Assembly (NCBI RefSeq): GCF_045984285.3
Contig: NZ_JBJQIK030000001.1
Coordinates: 708,947 to 772,946, forward strand
Length of the DNA: 64,000 nucleotides
Direction of reading: 5' to 3'
From: Rugamonas sp045984285
GTDB taxonomy: Bacteria > Pseudomonadota > Gammaproteobacteria > Burkholderiales > Burkholderiaceae_D
In this document: piece by piece, positions 60,680 to 64,000 of the stretch
Position numbering within the stretch: the first letter of the stretch is position 1
Layout: each line of letters opens with the position of its first letter
The notes under the pieces: generated by a model
Databases searched by the model: none
Told to the model about the DNA's origin: nothing
Seen by the model: only the letters and a program-made list of their open reading frames with translations
Position numbers and translations under genes: made by a program

Positions 60680-62929
60680 ATGGCTGCATTCCTGCTGCCA
60701 GCACGGCGTTTGCCCGTGCTGATGATGGCTGCGCTGGGCACGCTCGCGTACGCGCAAAACACTACCAATACCCTCGGCGAAATCCTCGTCACCGCCAAGC
60801 GCGACGAAGCCGTGAAGAAGCCTGGCTCGACGACCACCCTCGGCGCCGATGAGCTGTCGCGCCGCGCCGTGACCGATATGGCGAATATCGCCCGCTACGA
60901 GCCGCTCATCAGCGTGCCTGCAGCGGCCAGCGGCGCGGGCAATATCTGGGACGGCGCCGGTAACACGGGCTTCAATATCCGCGGCATTGACGGCAACCGC
61001 GTCAGCCTCGATCTCGACGGCATCGCACTTCCTGATGCGGCTCCGAAGCCGGATGGCTCCACGCTGAACAGCTTCGGTATCGGCCGCGACTATTTCGATC
61101 CCGAGACCTTCCGCGAAGTGCGCATCGCTTCCGGCACCACACCCGCAGGTGCGGGCACGCCTGGCCTGGGCGGCAGCGTGGCTTTCGTCACCAGGTCGCC
61201 GGAAGACTATGTGAGCAGGCAGAAGCCGCGCTATGCGGAGTATCACTTCAGCTACGACGGCGCGAGTTCGGGCCGCATGCACGCGCTGACCGGCGCGGCG
61301 CAGTTTGACACCTTGCAGGCGCTGGCGGTGCTGGTGCACCGCAATGGCAAGGAACTGAAGAGCGAAGGCACTGCACGTGCCAATCCGGATGACTGGAGTT
61401 CGGATGCACTGCTGGCGAAGCTGAACTGGTCCCTGAGCGGCGGCCAGAAGCTGGGCTTCACCATCGACGCCTACCGCAACGAGCACGATCGCGAATACAA
61501 CAACAAGCAGGGCGCCTCCTATCCGGAAGGCGCTACGCAGCACTCGGAAACGCGCCGCAACCGCTTCAGCATCGACCACGAAGCCAATAACGGCGGCTGG
61601 TTCGATACGCTGGAGAGCCGCCTCTATGTGCAGGATGCGAAAGTGGAGGACATCACGCACGCGCGCTATATCACCGGCAACCAGCCCTATGTGCGTGACA
61701 TTACGACGGGCTACTTCAACAAGAGCATCGGCTTCGCCAGCAATGCCGGCAAGGAGCTGAACGCGGCCACGCAACTGGCCTTCGGCATCAGCGCCGAAAC
61801 GCTGGAAACGCGCCGTCCATGGCGCGAGGACCGCACGGTGATTGCTACCGGCGCGCACCAGATCACCAGCAAGAACCGCATGGCCGATATGGACACGCGC
61901 AAGCTGGCGGCCTTCCTGCGTGGCGAATTCGTGACCGGCGCGCTGACCCTCACGCCGGGCATTCGCGCCGAACACCGTGAGCTGAAACCGAAGAACCTGG
62001 CGAACTATGTGGTTGCCGTGCCCGCAGCGGCGAAAGAACTGAAGAAGGAGAGCGACAGCACCTTCGCGCCAAGCTTCGGCGCGAGCTATGAGCTGAAGCC
62101 GGACTTCAACGCCTACGCGCATTACAGCCGCGGCACGCGTTTGCCGACGGCGGCGGAACGCACCGGCACCTACGATTCCTTCAGCTATACGGGCGCCGGC
62201 AACGGCTACGCAGTACTGGGCAACGCGAACCTGAAGAAGGAAACCAGCAATGCCTTCGAACTTGGCGTAAAAGGCGATGCGGCGCGCGGCCTGAACTTCA
62301 AGGCGTCGGTCTTCCGCACCGAATACAAGGACTTCATCGAGTATGCCTCGCAGCCGCCCGATCCCGTCAATTACCCGACCATCAGCTTCGGTCTTTTCCG
62401 TCCCGAGAACATCGGCAGGGCGCGCACCTGGGGCGGTGAGTTCTCGGCCCGCGCGGACCTGGGCAAGTGGTCGCAGCCGATGGACGGCTTCAGTGTGGCG
62501 CTGGCCGCCGGCGTATCGCATGGCAAGGCCACCAATACCAGGACTGGCGCCAGCAGCGAACTGGCATCCACGCTACCGTCGAAGATCAGCAGCACACTGG
62601 CCTGGGATGATCCCGCCAGGCGCGGCGGTGTCGCGCTCACCGCCGTGCATGCGCGCGCCAAACAGGCGGGGAACGATGTGATCAGCGGCGTGACCACGCC
62701 ACGCTTCGCGGTCCCTTCGTCCACCGTGGTCGATCTGGTCGCGTATTGGAACGTGGGGCGGCATGCCGCGCTGACGGCCGGCCTCTACAACCTGGGCGAC
62801 CGCAAATACTGGGACTACGCCTCATCGCGCGGCCTGCCCGCCGGTACCACGGCAGTGGCGCTGGCAGATATCGAACGCCAGGCGCGTCCCGGCCGCAATG
62901 TCGCCGTCAATTTCAAACTGATGTACTAA
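60680..62929 (+). CDS. TonB-dependent heme/hemoglobin receptor
   Basis: A protein of 749 residues. The signal peptide ends LGTLAYAQ; a TonB box GEILVTAKR and a plug domain (about 50-165, FNIRGIDGNRVSLDLDGI) follow. The barrel ends VNFKLMY. The plug matches the transferrin/hemoglobin/heme receptor class (HmuR/BhuR type). The Fur box upstream and the HmuS-like gene 10 bases downstream support heme uptake. The typical FRAP and NPNL motifs of heme receptors are not clear, so the exact ligand is inferred. Confidence 0.92.
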   Translation: MAAFLLPARRLPVLMMAALGTLAYAQNTTNTLGEILVTAKRDEAVKKPGSTTTLGADELSRRAVTDMANIARYEPLISVPAAASGAGNIWDGAGNTGFNIRGIDGNRVSLDLDGIALPDAAPKPDGSTLNSFGIGRDYFDPETFREVRIASGTTPAGAGTPGLGGSVAFVTRSPEDYVSRQKPRYAEYHFSYDGASSGRMHALTGAAQFDTLQALAVLVHRNGKELKSEGTARANPDDWSSDALLAKLNWSLSGGQKLGFTIDAYRNEHDREYNNKQGASYPEGATQHSETRRNRFSIDHEANNGGWFDTLESRLYVQDAKVEDITHARYITGNQPYVRDITTGYFNKSIGFASNAGKELNAATQLAFGISAETLETRRPWREDRTVIATGAHQITSKNRMADMDTRKLAAFLRGEFVTGALTLTPGIRAEHRELKPKNLANYVVAVPAAAKELKKESDSTFAPSFGASYELKPDFNAYAHYSRGTRLPTAAERTGTYDSFSYTGAGNGYAVLGNANLKKETSNAFELGVKGDAARGLNFKASVFRTEYKDFIEYASQPPDPVNYPTISFGLFRPENIGRARTWGGEFSARADLGKWSQPMDGFSVALAAGVSHGKATNTRTGASSELASTLPSKISSTLAWDDPARRGGVALTAVHARAKQAGNDVISGVTTPRFAVPSSTVVDLVAYWNVGRHAALTAGLYNLGDRKYWDYASSRGLPAGTTAVALADIERQARPGRNVAVNFKLMY

Positions 62930-62939
62930 GGGGGAGCAA

Positions 62940-64000
62940 ATGAAAGCACACCAACGTTACCTGCTGGCGCTGGCCGGCGCCATGATCCTGAGCGGCGCGC
63001 ATGCCATCGCCGCAGCGCCAACGCTGGCCGAGCGCTGGGCCACGCTGCGCACCGAACAGCCCAAGCTGCAGATCCGCGATGCGGCGCGCACGCTGAATGT
63101 CTCCGAGGCGGAGCTGCTGGCCACCGGCATCGGCAAAACCGTCACGCGCCTGAGCGATGCGCAGAACGCGCCGCGCGAAATCATGCGCCGCGCTCTGGAC
63201 CTCGGCACGGTGCTGGCGCTGACGCGCAACGAGAACGGCGTCATCGAACGTACCGGCATCGCCGACCGCATCAAGCCAGACAATGAGCAGCTGGCGGCAG
63301 GCGACAAAAACGACCCCGAACGCGAGGCACGCATGCTGAATATCGCCGGCGGCTATCTCGGCGGCGCCATCGACCTGCGCTTTCAGTTCAAGGAGTGGAA
63401 GCATGCTTTCGCTGTCGTGCAGCCGGGCCGCGACGGCGCCACCAGCCGCAGCCTGCAGTTCTTCGACGCGCAGGGCACGGCCGTGCACAAGATCTACCTG
63501 AAGAACGATGCCGGCGTTCCGGTCTTTGACAAACTGGTGAACGAATTCCGTCACCCGCTACAGACGGCCGAACTGAAGATCGTACGCGCGGAGCCGAAGG
63601 CAGCCGAGAAAGCGGATAGTGCGGTGGATGTGAAAGAGTTCCAGCTCGCCTGGCAGGAAATGACGGACGTGCACCAGTTCAACCGCATCGTGCGCGAGTT
63701 CGGCCTGTCGCGCGAGCAGGCCATGCGCCTGGCGCCTGCCGGGGTAGTGCAACGCGTAACGCCGCTGGCCGTGCGCCAGCTGCTGGATGAATCGGCGAAG
63801 CAGCAGATCGCCATCATGGCCTTCGTCGGCAACGGCGCGGTGACGCAAATCTTCAGCGGCAAGATCGCCAAGACTGCCGCCAGCGGCGAATGGTATAACG
63901 TGCTGGACCCCGAGTTCAACCTGCACCTGCGCGAAAGCGCCTTCAAGTCAGGCTATGTGGTGCAGCGCGCGGGCGTGACGTCGGTGGAATTCTTCGACAG
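62940..64000 (+). CDS. HmuS/ChuS-like heme-handling protein with signal peptide (partial, 3' end beyond window)
   Basis: The frame is open from the ATG at 62940 to the window end (353 codons). GGGGGAG lies just before it. Residues from about 27 on (TLAERWATLRTEQPKLQIRD, then the block WKHAFAVVQPGRDG) match the duplicated-fold hemin-degrading family HemS/ChuS/HmuS. The second half-repeat begins near residue 230. Those proteins are cytoplasmic, but here an additional N-terminus (YLLALAGAMILSGAHAIAA) has the features of a Sec signal peptide. It is in an operon with the Fur-controlled receptor. It may bind heme in the periplasm instead of degrading it inside. Confidence 0.85.
   Translation, partial: MKAHQRYLLALAGAMILSGAHAIAAAPTLAERWATLRTEQPKLQIRDAARTLNVSEAELLATGIGKTVTRLSDAQNAPREIMRRALDLGTVLALTRNENGVIERTGIADRIKPDNEQLAAGDKNDPEREARMLNIAGGYLGGAIDLRFQFKEWKHAFAVVQPGRDGATSRSLQFFDAQGTAVHKIYLKNDAGVPVFDKLVNEFRHPLQTAELKIVRAEPKAAEKADSAVDVKEFQLAWQEMTDVHQFNRIVREFGLSREQAMRLAPAGVVQRVTPLAVRQLLDESAKQQIAIMAFVGNGAVTQIFSGKIAKTAASGEWYNVLDPEFNLHLRESAFKSGYVVQRAGVTSVEFFD

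Noticed and set aside
60458..62521. Open frame of 687 codons on the minus strand across the heme receptor
   Set aside because: The plus-strand gene has a signal peptide, TonB box, promoter and Fur box; the antisense product resembles nothing known.

Overview
The window is a high-GC, densely coded chromosomal segment. Gene content and order point to a beta-proteobacterium of the Oxalobacteraceae (Massilia/Duganella/Janthinobacterium type). The clues are the pyrG-kdsA-eno-ftsB block, an Entner-Doudoroff locus with a HexR-like regulator, a LexA-controlled ImuA/ImuB/DnaE2 mutasome, many chemotaxis genes and TonB receptors. This placement is inferred from protein resemblance and gene order; no search was run. 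No rRNA, tRNA, CRISPR array, insertion sequence or prophage was seen.

Layout. 1-6475 (minus): a three-part RND efflux operon (membrane-fusion protein, inner-membrane pump, outer-membrane channel) followed by a patatin-like lipase cut by the window edge. 6595-7236: a MazE/MazF-type toxin-antitoxin pair with its own promoter. 7293-16115: central carbon metabolism. Transaldolase stands alone; pgi, an SMP-30 lactonase, zwf and hexR run on the minus strand; edd-eda runs divergently, with two HexR-like sites in the shared intergenic region. 16475-26539: a nine-gene chemosensory operon (receptor, CheY, STAS protein, CheA, two near-duplicate receptors, CheW, CheR, CheB), met head-on by a CheY-CheC-diguanylate cyclase operon (26547-28524). 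CheA carries a pair of MshEN-like motifs, the type known to bind c-di-GMP, so this module may join chemosensory signalling to c-di-GMP. 28692-31386: rpiA, a small lipoprotein, yggX and argA. 31441-36567: a large HrpA helicase and a PRC-barrel protein.

36797-38944: SOS-controlled imuA-imuB. 39015-42359: hydrolase, glutathione transferase and M61 peptidase. 42460-43018: small heat-shock gene behind a ROSE-like RNA thermometer. 43099-46735: HtrA/DegQ protease plus an OmpR-type two-component pair behind an ordered array of four TTAAG-like half-sites, probably an autoregulated envelope-stress unit. 46769-47908: a CoaD-like nucleotidyltransferase fused to an HD hydrolase domain. 47975-51298: a TonB receptor and a PhzF-family protein. 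51381-54596: dnaE2 with its own LexA box, 12.5 kb from imuB. 54626-56047: two tandem acetyltransferases and a second PRC-barrel protein. 56201-60527: pyrG-kdsA-eno-ftsB. 60596-64000: a Fur-controlled heme receptor followed by a HmuS/ChuS-like protein that unexpectedly begins with a signal peptide and runs off the window.

Three long intergenic palindromes (36701-36747, 51311-51364, 60535-60585) share a TGGGGnCAGrCnCC core and look like one dispersed repeat family; two sit just upstream of the LexA boxes. Minus- and plus-strand operons alternate, and several gene ends are marked by strong hairpins.
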